A model generated the notes under the pieces. That model ran no database searches. It was not told the origin of the DNA and saw only the letters and a program-made list of their open reading frames with translations. The translations under genes and the position numbers were made by a program. Of a DNA stretch of 64,000 nucleotides, positions 61,601 to 64,000 are shown piece by piece. This DNA is from Bathymodiolus brooksi (Eukaryota; Mollusca; Bivalvia; Mytilida; Modiolidae): contig OY804578.1 in NCBI GenBank assembly GCA_963680875.1, positions 5,146,001-5,210,000 on the forward strand, given 5' to 3'. The stretch's first letter is position 1; each line of letters begins with the position of its first letter.

Positions 61601-64000
61601 AATATTTGACACAATCTCTGTATACATGACACCAAGCTATAATATTTGACACAATCTCTGTAAACATGACACCAAGCTATAATATTTGATACAATCTCTG
61701 TAAACATGACACCAAGCTATAATATTTGGCACAATCTCTGTATACATGACACCAAGCTATAATATATGACACAATCTCTGTAAACATGACATCAAACTAA
61801 ATATTTGAAACAATCTTTGTAAACATGACACCAAGCTATAAATATTTGACACAATCTTTGCATGCATGACACAAAGCTGTAATATTTGATATAATCTATG
61901 TAAACATGACACCAAGCTATAATATTTGACACAATCTCTGTATACATGACACCAAGCTATAATATATGACACAATCTCTGTAAGCATGATACCAAGCTAT
62001 AATATTTGACACAATCTCTAAACATGACACCAAGCTATAATATTTGACACAGTATGTAAACATGATACCAAGCTATGATATTTGATACAATCTCTGTAAA
62101 CATGACACCAAGCTATAATATTTGACACAATCTCTGTATACATGACACCAAGCTATAATATATGACACAATCTCTGTAAACATGACATCAAACTAAATAT
62201 TTGAAACAATCTTTGTAAACATGACACCAAGCTATAAATATTTGACACAATCTTTGCATGCATGACACCAAGCTGTAATATTTGATATAATATATGTAAA
62301 CATGACACCAAGCTATAATATTTGACACAATCTCTGTATACATGACACCAAGCTATAATATATGACACAATCTCTGTAAGCATGATACCAAGCTATAATA
62401 TTTGACACAATCTCTAAACATGACACCAAGCTATAATATTTGACACTGTCTGTAAACATGATACCAAGCTATGATATTTGATACAATCTCTGTAAACATG
62501 ACACCAAGCTATAATATTTGACACAATCTCTGTATACATGACACCAAGCTATAATATTTGACACAATCTCTGTAAACATGACACCAAGCTATGATATTTG
62601 ATACAATCTCTGTAAACATGACACCAAGCTATAATATTTGACACAATCTCTGTATACATGACACCAAGCTATAATATTTGACACGATCTCTGTAAACATG
62701 ATACCAAGCTGAAATATTTGGCACAATCTCTGTATACATGACACCAAGCTATAATATATGACACAATCTCTGTAAACATGACATGAAACAATCTCTGTAA
62801 ACATGACACCAAACTATAATATTTGAAACGATCTCTGTAAACATGACACCAAGTTGAAATATTTGGCACAATCTCTGTATACATGACACCAAGCTATAAT
62901 ATATGACACAATCTCTGTAAACATGACATCAAGCTAAATATTTGAAACAATCTCTGTAAACATGACACCAAGCTATAAATATTTGACACAATCTTTGCAT
63001 TCATGACACCAAGCTGTAATATTTGACACAATCTATGTAAGCATGACACCAAGCTATAATATTTGACACAATCTCTGTATACATGACACCAAGCTATAAT
63101 ATTTGACACAATCTCTGTAAGCATGACACCAAGCTATAATATTTGACACAATCTCTAAGCATGACACCAAGCTATAATATTTGAAACAATCTTTGTAAAC
63201 ATGACACCAAGCTATAATATTTGACACAATCTCTGTCAACATGACACCAAGCTATAATATTTGATACAATCTCTGTATACATGACACCAAGCTATAATAT
63301 TTGACACAATCTCTGTAAACATGACACCAAGTTATGATATTTGATACAATCTCTGTAAACATGACACCAAGCTATAATATTTGACACAATCTCTGTATAC
63401 ATGACACCAAGCTATAATATTTGACACAATCTCTGTAAACATGACACCAAGCTATAATATTTGATACAATCTCTGTAAACATGACACCAAGCTATAATAT
63501 TTGGCGCAATCTCTGTATACATGACACCAAGCTATAATATATGACACAATCTCTGTAAACATGACATCAAACTAAATATTTGAAGCAATCTTTGTAAACA
63601 TGACACCAAGCTATAAATATTTGACACAATCTTTGCATGCATGACACCAAGCTGTAATATTTGATATAATCTATGTAAACATGACACCAAGCTATAATAT
63701 TTGACACAATCTCTGTATACATGACACCAAGCTATAATATATGACACAATCTCTGTAAGCATGATACCAAGCTATAATATTTGACACAATCTCTAAACAT
63801 GACACCAAGCTATAATATTTGACACAGTCTGTAAACATGATACCAAGCTATGATATTTGATACAATCTCTGTAAACATGACACCAAGCTATAATATTTGA
63901 CACAATCTCTGTAAACATGACACCAAGCTATGATATTTGATGCAATCTCTGTAAACATGACACCAAGCTATAATATTTGACACAATCTCTGTATACATGA
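52648..64000 (+). repeat. Array C, block 3: 40-bp satellite, ~284 copies, with 1.34-1.38-kb higher-order repeat
   Basis: Same 40-bp unit and orientation as 12.5-30.9 kb, running off the window end. Marker monomers (for example ACGATCTCTGTAAACATGAT; TTTGCATGCATGACACC; GACATGAAACAATCTC) recur at 1339, 1379, 1178 and 1735 bp: 53884, 55263, 56441, 58176, 59515, 60854, 62589. The 1735-bp interval is 1339 plus an extra 396-bp block (57344/57740 and 61757/62153), and 1339 differs from 1379 by one monomer. The many 60-100-codon minus-strand frames here are read-throughs of the array. Confidence 0.98.

Noticed and set aside
52639..64000. Minus-strand frames of 60-130 codons starting MLTEIVS or MFTEIVS
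   Set aside because: Same satellite artefact as in the first array C; their recurrence only reflects the higher-order repeat.

Overview
This is eukaryotic, intron-rich animal DNA, most likely from a mollusc and probably a bivalve. The evidence is a lachesin/IgLON-type immunoglobulin gene split by GT-AG introns, tRNA-derived SINEs with a tail type I associate with molluscan genomes, foldback elements carrying long internal tandem repeats, a Naiad-type Penelope-like retroelement and an L1/Tx1-type LINE. Species cannot be told from the sequence. About 45 kb of the 64 kb is tandem minisatellite, and nearly all short reading frames in the window are artefacts of those arrays.

Gene. One plus-strand gene spans the window and runs off both ends. 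Four exons can be joined in frame: 4563-4720, 11431-11632, 12256-12489 and 31060-31143. Together they encode one Ig domain (lachesin Ig2-like), a second Ig domain (Ig3-like) and a short Cys-containing segment that would precede the C-terminus. The signal peptide and Ig1 should lie upstream of position 1. The C-terminal (perhaps GPI-anchor) exon was not found before 64000, so the last visible intron exceeds 32.8 kb.

Layout. 1-3060: array A (66-bp unit). 3220-4285: foldback element 1. 4738-10855: array B (34-35-bp unit), interrupted by a foldback element that lies inside a perfect-looking 2201-bp tandem duplication. 10856-12255: single-copy intron DNA with two SINEs and exon 11431-11632. 12525-30893: array C (40-bp unit) with higher-order repeats of 3506 bp and about 3.05 kb, plus a short island of array D at 29.0-29.26 kb. 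31144-45988: array D (60-bp unit), interrupted by foldback element 2 (31958-34061, itself carrying a Naiad 3' fragment) and by a nearly complete Naiad element (37893-41169). 45989-52640: a decayed minus-strand LINE, itself interrupted by foldback element 3 (47449-49590). 52648-64000: array C again, with a 1.34-1.38-kb higher-order repeat.

Main observation. The arrays look tied to the splice junctions of the host gene. The array D monomer is clearly homologous to the last ~25 nt of exon 31060-31143 plus its 5' splice site. Array A monomers each carry a polypyrimidine-AG and a GTAAGT 27 nt apart. Array B monomers resemble the acceptor of exon 11431-11632, and array C monomers weakly resemble the donor of exon 12256-12489. 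The gene is therefore surrounded by hundreds of splice-site-like decoys. The second notable item is the Naiad-type element with GIY-YIG endonuclease in front of the reverse transcriptase.
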